A DNA stretch of 64,000 nucleotides, from assembly GCA_019973155.2 (NCBI GenBank), contig BPQB01000011.1, positions 1 through 64,000 of the forward strand, read 5' to 3'. The stretch comes from Phanerochaete sordida. Lineage: Eukaryota > Basidiomycota > Agaricomycetes > Polyporales > Phanerochaetaceae. Positions 1 through 11,423 of the stretch are shown in pieces. The number at the start of each line of letters is the position of its first letter. The first letter of the stretch is position 1. A program made the position numbers and the translations under genes. The notes beneath the pieces were generated by a model. The model saw nothing but the letters and a program-made list of their open reading frames with translations. It was not told the origin of the DNA and did no database searches.

Positions 1-1052
1 TACTGACATCTCGAGGGTGCCATGGACCGACTGTACACACCGACAGTATCCAGCTCACGGGTGTCTATGCGGAGCGCTGCTCACGCACGTACATGTCTGT
101 TTCGGCACCGCCGCAAGCCGGGATCTTCGAGAGCGAGCGCGTGGACTCTTGGATCTGTAGCGAGGGTCACCTGTCATACCTGTCAAGCAAATGGCGGCGC
201 GTGAATGAGAGCAAGGCGGCAGGAGAAGAGTTGTGCTGTCGACATGCTGGTGGGGATGTAGAGCGAGCAGGGCCGTGGAAAAGGGATGAATCATGGCAGA
301 AGCGTCATAAAAGCTATTTTCAGGTGGCGAACATGCTGTAAGAGGGTCCGAGAGGCGTGCACAGCGAAGTCGAGGGCAGGTAGAGGCTCGAGTCTCGAGA
401 GGAAGAAGGTTGGGCGCCAAGGCGCTTCACATCCTGGCTGGAGAGCTAAGCGCCGGCTCGACCTCGACTTCGGCAACGTCGGCGACAACACAAACGGCGG
501 GCGGTTAGCGTAAAAAGCCAACGATGAGCATTTTGTGTAGTATGAATATGTGTATGCAAGTTACCGAGGCATTATACGCAGAGCAAGAGGCCACATAAAT
601 CGACCAAGGTTCATTTCAACCTGTGTATTCAACCCTAACCCCGTTTTGATCGGTATAAGTAATGGAGCATACAAAAAAGGTTCCCACGGTTTTGCACTCG
701 TTTTTCGTGACGGAGTCCACGAGGTCAAAATCTGCCCGTAGGGCCGGGGGTGTAATATAAATGTTTCTTCATAAATTCAGAAATCGTAATTCATCTCGCC
801 TGGGGAGAAGGATAGGAACAAGACCAGTGCTCAGCGCTACCGTGACGGGGTGCCTGGCGGACATGGGACCGTTTGAGGTCCGCGGAACTGCGCTCGAGAG
901 CTGCTGTGACGTGCCGAGCTGCCAGGTCGCAGGATCCCGACCTTACTTCTCTCCTAGAGTCCTACCGCCACCGTCGAGAACAATTGTGCCGAACAATCAA
1001 ATAGGTCACTCGGAATTTCTGCTGCTATGAGCCTGCGACCTCTTGGTTCCTA
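1..1052. other. Gene-poor left edge, nothing recognised
   Basis: Only short, mutually overlapping open frames are present. None gives a family resemblance or an exon chain with consistent splice phases. The stretch ends at the TA dinucleotide (1051-1052) that borders the inverted-repeat element. I see no RNA gene or repeat here. Confidence 0.5.
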
Positions 1053-1178
1053 TGGCGTACCATTTGTAGAAAAAATAGACGCCGTATTCGACTCTTTACT
1101 TACCGGGTTGAATACCAATTCAAAGCCATCGTAGTCGTGTTACTTACCGGAATCGTGACTTCACGATTCCGGCGAACT
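1053..1178 (+). repeat. Left terminal inverted repeat
   Basis: Pairs with 2945-3070 on the opposite strand. The outermost 15 bases are identical, and similarity continues with substitutions to the GATTCCGGCG block at the inner edge. Beyond that, similarity between the arms fades. Confidence 0.65.
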
Positions 1179-1334
1179 GCTTCGTGTTCCGCGCGCCAGA
1201 TTCTTCTCGTCTGTATGGCCCTGGCCTGACACGCCGCTGAACGCATAACAGCAGGCATTCCTCTTTGAGCAGCGCGACCGTCGCCTGCGCTGCGGGGAGC
1301 TCGTCGAAAGGCATGGACTCCGGCAGCATCATCT

Positions 1335-2600
1335 TGCTGGATCGCGCTTATCAAGAGCGGCGCAGACACCGTCGTCGACATCTACGAGCGTGCACACGCG
1401 TTCGCGCAGGCGGGCGGAGGCATCCGATTCTGTCCGCGTCTACAGGAGAGGATGCGCGTTCTCGGGCTTGCGGATGAGCTGCGCCCTCTGGTGTCGTGTT
1501 GTGCGCCCGTTCCGCGCTGTTACTGTATTGCCCACTCGCTGACTAATTTACCCCGCGCAGACGTGCCCGCGCGCTACGCGAAGGCCGATGAGTAGGTGTG
1601 TGTACCAGCCGGGCAAACTCCGTGTATGGTCTCGAGCCTGCTTCGCCAAGCCTGCACTCACCGTCAGGCAGCAGCGCCCCAGAGCTTCCGCCGCGCGGAC
1701 CTCCTCGCCGTGCGCCTGTGAAACATCCAGCTGCATCACTGCGCACACTTGGCATATCCGTCGTCGGCTACAGCGTCGGTCCCTTGGGCGCCGTGACACT
1801 ACACTTCAAGAACGCACAACTGTGACGCGACCTCCTCGTCGGCGCGGGTGGGATTGAGCGCGCCGACGTGGACCAGTCTGCATGTCTACCGTGGGTTCAG
1901 CAGAACCTAAGACGTCGCGAAGGCAGCGCCAGGCCCCATCTCCGTGGGTCTGTAGACTCTGTACTGATCCATGTGTGGACTACTGCCGCTAACAACATCC
2001 ACTACCTACAGTTCTTCGGCAGGGACAAGGTGCGCCCTTTCCCATTACGTTATCCTCCTTGTCCGACTCCTGATGATGTGCGCAGGATTTCATGTGCTAC
2101 CCTATCGCGCGTGGCACCATAATCAACTGCGCAGCACTTACCTCGTCCCCCAAGCGTAGCGGTACAGTGCACGCCGACCCGTGAGTCGATATTGTCCCGC
2201 AGGACGAGCTCCGACTCCGTGCACACTATGCTGGGCAAATGCCGGATGCGCGCGCTCTCGTTCACGTTAGTCCCTCCCGCGATATTTCTGGATGGTGCTG
2301 ACGTTATTTGGCCGACAGCGCATCCCTGCGCCCTCGAAGTGGATGTTCAGCTCCATTGTCGGTCTCACAACGTACGCGCACGACCGCGCGGTACTCATCA
2401 GCGACGCGGTGCGTCTTCCCGTCTCCCCCATCCCGCACATGACCCCGCACCAAGCGTCCGGCGCCGCGCAGGGCATCAGGGATGCGCGCATACTCGTCGC
2501 GCGTTCTGCCTCCCTGCATGCATCACGCGCCACCCTTCTGCGCCTCCTTCACGCGTGAACGACACCGCAGGACGTCCTCCGCCGCTTGTGTGACCCAGGG
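1335..2600 (+). pseudogene. Broken FAD-dependent monooxygenase (salicylate-hydroxylase type)
   Basis: Read across three frames, the stretch gives the landmarks of group-A flavin monooxygenases in the right order. These are an ERAHAFAQAGGGI-like block after the second beta strand, an RRADLL block (about 1697), VTLHF followed by DLLVGAGGI (about 1790-1855), a YPIARGTIIN-like strand (about 2095), and an MTPHQASGAAQGIRDA block (about 2440) matching the FAD-binding D-A-A-H-x-x-x-P-x-x-G-Q-G region. The N-terminal GxGxxG dinucleotide-binding segment is missing. A TGA interrupts the frame at about 1822, and the reading frame shifts near 1700 and again later. It lies wholly inside the TA-flanked element. 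It cannot make a working enzyme as it stands. Confidence 0.75.
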
Positions 2601-2944
2601 GCAGCCTACGTACTGTGTCCAGCGCTGACCTAGACATAGCATCTATAAATCAATGGTTGATTATCCGAGGCAACTTCTACAACAAGTTTGTGATAAAGGC
2701 CACGCCGAATCTAAGTATCGTGGCCGCCCGTTCAATTAGGTGTACTTAGGCGGTAAAGAGTGCACGGGGTCCGTTCGCTAAGGGTCACTTCGCAGCACCT
2801 CAACGCCAATGGACGCAGTACGGTATCACAGGCTATATGTATACATGTAAATACTTACACTTTCACAAGGATGCCACAAATCGATTTGCGGGCTCATGGA
2901 CCTTGAAGGTGGGCAGAGGGGAAGCAGGCGGAACGAGGAAGCGT

Positions 2945-3070
2945 CATACGCCGGAATGGTGAAGTCACGATTACGATAAGTAGCACGAATACGACGGCCT
3001 TGAATGGGTATGCAATCCGGTAAGTATCGAGTTGAATATGGCGCCTAATTTTTCGACAAATGGTACGCCA
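2945..3070 (-). repeat. Right terminal inverted repeat
   Basis: Reverse-complement partner of 1053-1178, ending with TGGTACGCCA at 3061-3070 directly before TA. Confidence 0.65.
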
Positions 3071-3072
3071 TA

Positions 3073-6000
3073 GTCACCATGGGACTTTTGCCACGGGACT
3101 TGGACATCGGGTCGTTCGCATTACTTACCTGACAGAGGTGTAGGAGTCCATGGTTGTACAAACGGCAACCACTGCGAATAGGGTTGCATTGCCCCAATGC
3201 ATCCGAATTTCCCATTTTCTCTGCGTTATTTATCCCAGTCTATCCCTCACAGCTGAAGTCGACGGAGCTGCAATCCGCTTCGTTGAGACCAGTGGCACTA
3301 CGCGCATCGTACGTCCTCCATTATTCCACGATTCGCTCAGGCGGTGCTAATGTATCTTGCAGAGCTGCTATCAGTGTTGAAAATGACCAGGGCGGAAGAT
3401 TGTATCGCATCCGTGCGCCGTATTGCACGAGCTGTTTTCTGACCAGAGTGCAGAGCTTAAGCGAGCGCGCAGAGATTTTCGTGAGCCTTGAAGCAGCGTA
3501 CATATCTTATGACAAGAAATCCCTCCGCTCCGCTCCGGTAAGGAGACTAATTTACAAAGAAATTCTTTTCCTTCGCTCAGACCGGAAAGTCAATCAAACA
3601 CTCCAAGTCTAACAACGCAACAACAGCAGTAGAAGGCCGAACAACGAAATTGATTTTTACTGCTAGATACCGTCGTGAGGACCGCAAAATAGTGCCTTTG
3701 GTAGGGCTGCGTCTAGTACCAAACATACTGTAACCCGCTTGTCCTACTCTGATCTGATTACACCGTCTGCGGCAGATTGCTGCTCATGCAGGTCACCAAA
3801 CCTGCTGCGGTACCACGCAGGGTCCCTCGGTTGCCAAAAGATCAACACTCATCGCGTCGTATGAAGCGAGCACGCACCCGAAATCTCGGCTAGCCGGTAT
3901 CCGTGCACGCCATTTGAAACGTTCGCGTTGGGCATACTGGGCGAGAATGTCAGGACGGCAGAGAGGGGTGCCTCAAGTGCGCCAGGAGTGCCTACCATAG
4001 TGGCTGACCTCTCAGGCAGGTGCTACCGGTGGGCCCGAGCAAGTCCGAGATGGGCGGCTTGGTGCAGCGTGTCGGGGTCACGCTCGAAACGATGCCTGCG
4101 GGTGCGCTCAGTAGGGCCCGTAGAGAAACGACGAGCGGCGCACCGAAGACCTCTTCGGAAAGCTCGGCGGCTCACACCATGGTGCTCCTGGATCATGGGG
4201 AGCAGTAGCCTCGGAGAGCTATCGTTAGATCCCAGCTGAAAAGAAGCCAGGGCAGCGCGACGCAGAACGGCAACGCCTTGCACCGCTAGCGCGTGGCCTT
4301 CAGGTCCTGCGCGTCGGGTGCGGGCCTGGAAGGTGCGGACACCGCAAGCTCGATCGCCTCGGGGCCGGCATGGGTCTTGTCGTTTGGGCTCAGATCATGC
4401 TGTAGAGATGCCGCCACATGCTATATCTATGCTGCTGGTTGGCGTGGTTGGGCCGCGTCGAGTAGCACGCTGCGGAGGTCGAGCACGGAGCCGGTCGCGA
4501 GTGGCGCCGCGAGCCCGTGTGCGACGTCGACTGAAGCGCACGGATCGGGCTGTATTGCCGCGCCCCTGCGGGGCCGCGAATAACTCAGTAAAGCGATGAG
4601 AACGGTGACGAGACCATAAGCGAGACATAATATTGCTGAAGAACGAAACGGACCTTCGGGGCTTGGTGAGGTGACGGAGGGAGAAAGTGGGGAGGAAATC
4701 CGGGGGACCGCCTGCCTTGGACCTATTTATTTGACCCAAGAAAATTGTCCGTGGGGTGCCACGTCGCAAGTCGTAAACGTGACCGCAGTAGCTGATTGGA
4801 CGTACGAGACCCGGGGTCGGGACCGGAGTGACTAGAGTGGTATATGAACTGGATGAGGTTCAGACGGGCTCCCCAGGTCAATAGACCTCGCGATGTACGG
4901 TTGAATGGAATTGTTACCTACGGTCGATGTGCATAATAATAGAGTAATCGGCCTAGAGCCCGCTTCGTCCCCCAACATTGAGAACTCTGCTTTAAACACA
5001 GAAATCTCAGACTCGTCAAGGATCTGAGATAGACTAACCTTGATCTTGCCCATCCCAAGCCAGGTCGTAGGCCTTGGGCGCGGGTTGTCTCTCCTCCCTT
5101 CCCACTTGGCTTGCGGCTCGTTCGCTCAACAGAGAATTTGTCTCGACTGAATTCGGGCGGGTCGACGATCTATTCGGATGGCCGTCTTCCTCTGTCCTGG
5201 GTCTGCTGATTATTGGCGGGTTAGCTATCATCAAATCCTTCGTTATGTACCTCGGAGCAACTGGTTATGTCGGGGACAGAAGGTACTGAAGGTACGTTCA
5301 GACTTCAAACTGGCGTGCTACCTATCCCGCCGAACGCGCAGTGATACGCATGAGATTTTATTCTACTCAGGATGCCGTACGTGCCCGTCTTTTCCGTCTA
5401 AATTATCTATTGACATACACGACATGTAGAACATGTAGAGGACACGGCCGTCACCGCCGCGATATCACACGTTTTACTGACCACACGTAGCTCACCCAAG
5501 GCTCTGGCATCGCGCCTTCAGACGCTCGAAGCTATGAGACAGCGTCAACAGCTCCTTCGCTCCCCGAAATTTTGTTGCAGACACAGGCATACCAGGCTGT
5601 TGCGGCCGCAGCCGCCATCTCGTCGCGCGCGTCACGCGACGATTGGCACCTTCAAGCTACACTTCCTGACAGGGCTCTGCGTGCAGAGTAGGTCTTCTAC
5701 TGCGTATCTTGTTAACGATGACTTTCAGGTATGTGTGCGGGGAAATGGAAGTCCACAAGACCGCGCCGACGTGCGGTGGGCTTTGGAGCTCTGTATGGGT
5801 CGCTATATACAATACACAACACCACTACGTGTGGATAACATTGTTTCAGCTATGGTCTCTCATTGCACGTCGATTGACATCCGATGGTATATTACACGCT
5901 CCGGAGACGAGAGAGACCATAACCCATAGTGCGCCTCCGCAGCTCAGCCCTCCACGGTATCATGAGAGGCTTTTGAGGCAATGGGCGTCCCAAAAGTGCT

Positions 6001-6141
6001 TTTCATGTCTACGCGTGCGCTCTCGTCCGTGAGCTCGCCGTCGTTCATCGGGAGCCTGTGTCCGACCCAGTGCTGTGTGTTGCAGCTGTGGTGTAACGTG
6101 TGAAATGGCTGTCTGGTTGGATGTATTCAGGATATTACTCA
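3073..6141. other. No gene recognised; GC-rich coding-like patch at 3.9-4.6 kb
   Basis: Open frames are short and unrelated to known families. Around 4290-4600 the minus strand reads a codon-biased stretch interrupted by two stops, and near 5240-5275 the plus strand encodes GATGYVG after hydrophobic residues, which resembles a dinucleotide-binding turn. Neither extends into a credible exon chain. They may be gene relics. Confidence 0.4.
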
Positions 6142-7929
6142 CTAGGCCACGAGCATACTCATGTATACTGCGCATTAAAATACGTCAGTTTTGTACATCC
6201 GCCGGCGTCATGTACTGCGTCATGCTTACGTGGGCTCAGCGGAAGGAATACTACAGAACTATAATGAGATTGGATCGAGTATGAGCATTCCGTACGTACC
6301 AGCAGCAAAGACATGGTCGTGAGGCATGGTGGCGTACTGAAGTTCCGGAAAGCGTGAGTCCACGATTACGGGAGCCGAGACAGATGAACAGCTGACCGCG
6401 ACCAGGGACCCCATGGAAATCACGCTAATATTGATATTGTAAGACGCCAAGGCAGAGCTCGATATAACGCGGTTGCAAACCTGGTGATGAGGCCTGTGCT
6501 GCCCATATAGGACAGCGTACTCATAAAGTTAGAGCCTGCTCTGCTCTCATGGCATGTCAGAATATTATAAACATTCAGTCATGAGGAACACAAACCTCTG
6601 GAACGGGCCCTGCCCATTCCTTGCCATCACAAAGCTAAGCCGCGCAGAGGTGACAAGATCCACAAGCACGATCATGGTCAAATTCGCGTAATATCCGCGC
6701 TAGAGAATATTCAGAGTTATTCGACGAGCATGGTCAATACACAGCATTACCTCAATGAGCAGAAGGTCTCCCAGAGTCTTCAGTCGGAAGCTGTGGGCGG
6801 ATAAGCGCGAGCCCTAGATACATTGCGCTTACACACTTACGACAAGCCACTGATGTCTGGGGAGAATGTTAGATATTAACAATGTTGTCAAAAATGAGAC
6901 TTACTCAGGCTCGAAGCTGGACAAAAAGGATCAGAGATATATCTTCTCAGAATACGAAGGGAGGAACATACCGAACAGACATAAGAGCAGAACCACCTGT
7001 AACATGGCGTCAAGGAGGATAAAAGCTGAAGTGCGTGAAAGGAACACCGTACAAGGGGATAGAATGGCTGACTCTTGTGTACGTCGACTGGGAGATGGTA
7101 TACGTCAGTGACATTGACCGTGAAGCTGGAGTGACTTACGTGTCCAGGCGCGATGGACAAAGCAGCTAATATGCGACGGTCAGAGGTAAAGTAATATCGC
7201 AGCGTGAGAGATAGATTTACCAGCGGACTACCGCGTCGCTGATTGTCTGGTACGTCCGACGGACGTCAAAATAACGATAGAGCCACATCTAAGCCCGACA
7301 GTAGCCACATACCGTCATGATAATCAAGCCCTTGGCACATGCAAATGAGATTGAATAAACGCTGTATGGAGCACAAATATAACATACCCGCAGACTCCTA
7401 AATGGTTGTAAGTACCTCTGAGGTAAGACGAAGCTACTGTGGCGTACCAAGTAATTTCCTGAAGGGCATGGATGGTGCCGACGTTGAGCACGGCATACCT
7501 TCAATGGGATGTAAGTTTGGCAGCGCCCTCGAAGGTCTAGTCTGCGCCCCACCAGTATAGAAGCTGCACAACGAAGACAATGTAGGCAGTAGTCATCAAC
7601 CTGAGGGTAGATTTAACTAGTGGACATTCCCCTTTTTGCTGACTCATACCACAATATCGCGATCTAAGACGCAAATAAGGAATTGTGAGACTAGTAGAGG
7701 GCGCACGGCGAAGCAGACCCACAATGTTTCTGGTGACCGGGGCCTGACGGTTGTCCCTGCAACTATGGAAAAACGAGTAGCATTGCGAGCAGACGAAGCC
7801 ATACACTCTGGCGCAGGGTCTCTCAGGTGGGATGTATCACATAGACATGTGAGCAACGTACATCGCCGTGGCTAAGCCGCCGAAGAGAGCGACTCCAATA
7901 GTGCTGCCCAATGTAGGACTGGGGGTCAT
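6142..7929 (-). CDS. DUF6534-type integral membrane protein
   Basis: Exons with matching phases run from ATG at 7929: 7929-7862, 7807-7723, 7663-7650 (14 nt), 7600-7553, 7498-7448 and 7397-7313. After a middle part I could not resolve come 6699-6596, 6540-6481, 6424-6300, 6250-6230 and 6167-6142 (stop). The N-terminus LGSTIGVALFGG, the hydrophobic segment ending QLLYWY, the TWSL turn, the DLVTSARLSFVMARNG block, STGLIT and the terminal PLYMSMLVA follow the usual DUF6534 order (several helices, a serine/threonine-rich loop, a final LY-x-N-S-L-L-like tail). This family is common in agaricomycetes and its function is unknown. Two or three exons between 7312 and 6700 remain to be placed, so I cannot exclude a defect there. 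Confidence 0.65.
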
Positions 7930-9919
7930 GATGAAGGTTGTGCGCAAAGGGGGTCCGCCATGGAAGCGCGCAGCTCTCTATATATGCCCACGCGATATGA
8001 TGCAACAGATGGATCACAAAATACGACACACTTCGCGCTGAATCTTCCTACGTATGGTGAGCGAACAGACTTCGGAGCTGATATCACTGTGGAACTGTTG
8101 TTGCAAGCTCCGCCTCTCCCAGTATCAGCGCACAGCCGGCCAAATTACGCTTCATCGTCGGGACGATGCCACGATACTTAACGCGCGCAAGACCGCGCAA
8201 AAGCCCGTGTCGAAGGTGGGCTCGATGTGGCCGGCCTGTCTTCAGTATTCAGGATCTCTTCTGCGATAGTTTACATGGAAAACAGATATATGATGTTTTA
8301 TGATGTAATGGTGACTAGCATATGAGGCATGCACCTTACCGGGACGCTAGTCGAGCAGTACACGCACACGACGGTCTCCAGAAACGAGGCACGTAGATCT
8401 AAGCTGATAATTGTATATGCCCATCTAGAGAGTGCCCCACTGAGCCCATGGGGGCTGGGATATACGTTACGCTGTATGCGGTATCTGCTCGAACCCGTGC
8501 GAATGTGGCTGTCTGTCAATTCTAGACCCCCTTCCTCACGAGCTGTACTGGATGCTAGCATAGCGTGCGAGTACTTGCACGTCACACGCAATTGCATAGG
8601 TATGGTTCTCGACGATGTAGGGCGCAAAGATGCTGCGAAAATGGAATACGACCACGAACATACAAGGGGCGGAACAGTCGGTGTTCGTGCGCCAGGCCGC
8701 AGATAAATATCTGACGAGGACCGCTTGGTCAGTGCTGCACGGTCACACAGTCCATGATCCGTAGACCCTCTGCTGTCGTGCGTGTGGCTTCATCTGCGTT
8801 GGGTGTTGGTTCAAGTGGGTTGCGAGATGTGAATCGCAAACCGGTGGAAAAGGGATAGTAATCGCAGGATTTTAATGCCGTGTAGCTGACTCCAGGATAT
8901 TATGAGTGAAATTAGCATATATGGCTGGTAGCCAAGGTCAGGATTCCAGCCCTGAATATTCAATATGCGCTCACTCGAGCGATCTGCGCCTATGGGGAGC
9001 TCTCGCATAGCGGAGTACTGTAACTGACCATGGTCCTTCGACATCGTACAGCAGCTGTGCGTGCAAATTCTGCAGCCATGGTTGGTATCCCTGTGCTATA
9101 GGTACTGCCCTGCCATCTACAGCCAACTTAATTGAACCTTGCACGCCAGCGGAGTCCGCGTCCCATCCCTCCGATCATTCTCGGATGGACTTTGCTAGAC
9201 GTTCCGGACTGTGCTGTGCACTCATTCTCACAGGCATCATTCATCTCTTATCGGAGCCCACGGTATCCCTGCCCCGAAATCTTATGTATTAGCTCAACGT
9301 TTGCTGCGTATCGTTGGATACGTCGCAATTTGTCTTGCATGGAAGCATCATGCGCACAACAGGTGCATGTCAACCGCTCTATTTGCCTCGATGGCTGCAC
9401 TGCGCACACGCGGATCTGGAGCATTTTGTGAATTGCGTGGCTCCCCATCGTAACGGAGAGATGAATAAGCCTGCTGGAGACCATATCTGCCTTCGCCTAC
9501 ACTGCACACTTCAGCTTCAGGGCCCTTCCTCGAATGGCCTGTGTCCGCTTGCACCAGCGCGGATCTACCGAATCGTTCACACGCGCCTGACCCTCGATGA
9601 TGCCCCGCGCACGAGCATCGCGGGAGCAATGCGCCACCGGTGTTCCCGGGTTTCAGACCAGAAACTGCGTGGGATCCTCTCGCGATAAGTTGCCATCTGT
9701 CGGCCCCACCTGTCGCTGTAGGAGATGCGCGGACACGCTCGGGCGCGCCACTGCACACGGCCGATGTCATGGGGCGTAACCCTATAGCCATACTCAGCGC
9801 CCTGCGCGCACACGCCCTGGCGTCCTCCATCCGCGAAGCACGGAGCGAAGCGCTTCCTGCGCGCTCGGTAGTATATACATGCTGCATAGGCTGAATGCGA
9901 TACTGTACTGGCTGATACA
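7930..9919. other. No gene recognised
   Basis: Frames up to about 125 codons occur on both strands (for example 8329-8706 plus) but show no conserved motif and no consistent splice chain. The plus-strand stretch SALRAHALASS near 9790 recalls a DUF6533 helix but stands alone. Confidence 0.4.
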
Positions 9920-11423
9920 TTACTGTAGCGAATGCGTGTGGTGGGAGCGCCATACTCCCAGTTCGTACGTGCGGTATCGTACGTGCCGGTTTGCCGCCGT
10001 CCTGATCTCCTCGACCCGGATGATGAGGCGGCAGGTCGTGACCGTCACCATCCCCCAGACAAAGCTGTAGCAAAGTGTTCGTCAGCGGTAAGATGCGTGA
10101 GGGAGGACTGGGCGTACAACAGATTGACGAGCAGATATTCTTTCTGTCGGCGAGTGAGCGTCGATCTCGAGCGCGCGAAGGCTGCGGTCACGTACCCGCA
10201 GTGCGATACTGCACACAAGGTTGATTAACCGAAGCGCTGTTGTGTTTTGTCAGCAAGTAAGGCGCGAAACAGCATGATGAACGGCTACCAAAGACCGCCT
10301 GCGTGTCATATTGTGAGCGTGAGTCGTCCGAACACATAGGAATATTATACGTACGATAAAGAAGATGGCGCCGTCGCGCCTGAAGCGCATTATGACCTCG
10401 ACGTTCTGAGAGTACGGTTGGTGTAGCGCGTTGCTAAGCCCTAATATTATGGTGAGGACGTCAAACGTTGTCTAGAACAACGTGAGCGCGGTCAAGCTCT
10501 GCGTGGAAGAAGGGATCCTACCATTGCAATCCAGACACCAATGAGGCCCAAAGGTTTTCGTGTAAGTAGGCATGCACCAAGGACCTCATCATAGTATGTA
10601 AAGTCTGCAAAAAAAGTTCAGCGTCGGGGAGCTAGATAATGGGTGGATACACGCACGTATAATCGAGATGAGCGTCCATACGAACAGAACTACGACCGCA
10701 GAGTACGTGACCCCAAAAATGGAGAAGAGGGCTATTTTCGCGGCTCTTCGATGATCCCACAGCGCGAACAGTCTGAGGGTGAGGAAGGCTGCAAAGCGCA
10801 GACTGCTGAGACTTTACCACCTCATAGAGATTGCTGTACACGCACCATTGGCACACCCGATTGTCAAAAGCGCCGAAAGCCCAGATATCGTGAGGAACTC
10901 TCGACACCTTCAGCAGTAACATGAGGGACTGGTTCACCGATGTAGGCAGATATACACACCGCTGCGAAGGGCGCCCGTGTTGAGTATCAGCGTCGCTAAC
11001 CAGACGTTGCAGGAGTAGGGACTTACGCGATCGTCCAATGGCCCTGACAGACCGCCGGTGACTGGATCCTTATGGTCAGCATCGGAAAGATACATTTACG
11101 GCCAGGCCAAGTGACACGCACCATACGCTGCATACAGGAGTCCTGCGAAGTTCATGTATCTTATGAAGAAGTACGCTGCTCTGGAGACATCCCAAAAGCC
11201 TCGCTTCCACAGGAGATTGATCTCTTTGTCGAACATGAGCGCGAAGTCGTAAGCGGCGCATGCTAGGCTCGCAGCTTCGTACAGGGCACCAAAAACCACA
11301 TTAGTCTCAGCCGTTATACACGATGACGGGCGACACACCTGCCAGGTACCTGGCCGCCAGCAGACCATTCGACAGGCTGAGAGCTTCCTCGAGCGCGGCC
11401 AGGGCAGCTGTAGCGTTCGCCAT
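9920..11423 (-). CDS. DUF6533-domain multi-pass membrane protein
   Basis: Eleven exons close in frame to 308 residues: 11423-11339, 11274-11118, 11068-11027, 10907-10842, 10802-10657, 10604-10522, 10471-10355, 10298-10289 (a 10-nt micro-exon), 10236-10196, 10143-10109 and 10064-9920. The N-terminal third carries the DUF6533 signature: a YDFALMFDKEINLLWKR stretch followed by an aromatic RYMN helix. Later come a LRLFALWD helix, a DEVLGACLL loop, an RRDGAIFFI block (family consensus RDG-x-hydrophobic-F) and a last helix FVWGMVTVTTCRLII. Expect six or seven membrane helices. A splice acceptor sits just before the ATG, so a 5' untranslated intron is possible. The exact acceptor of the fourth exon is my least certain choice. 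The function of the family is unknown. Confidence 0.8.

Larger units (their letters stand above)
1053..3070. mobile_element. TA-flanked element with long terminal inverted repeats, carrying a gene relic
   Basis: The left end (from TGGCGTACCATTTGT at 1053) and the reverse complement of the right end (to 3070) align over about 120 bases with scattered mismatches, so these are long imperfect terminal inverted repeats. Both ends are bordered by TA (1051-1052 and 3071-3072), the target duplication typical of Tc1/mariner-like elements. No transposase frame is visible inside, so this would be a non-autonomous element. The interior holds fragments of an FAD-dependent monooxygenase. TIRs plus a truncated host gene resemble gene-capturing (Pack-type) elements; that reading is inference. 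An alternative is insertion of a small element followed by rearrangement around an old gene. Confidence 0.6.

Noticed and set aside
5230..5280. GATGYVG reading, like the NAD(P)-binding turn of NmrA/epimerase proteins
   Set aside because: It is isolated. No second strand, no downstream SDR motif and no compatible exon chain could be found, so chance or an unrecognisable relic is as likely.
7440..7449. TGGCGTACCA, identical to the outer ten bases of the inverted-repeat element
   Set aside because: Similarity stops after ten bases, there is no TA before it, and it lies at an exon/intron edge of the DUF6534 gene.
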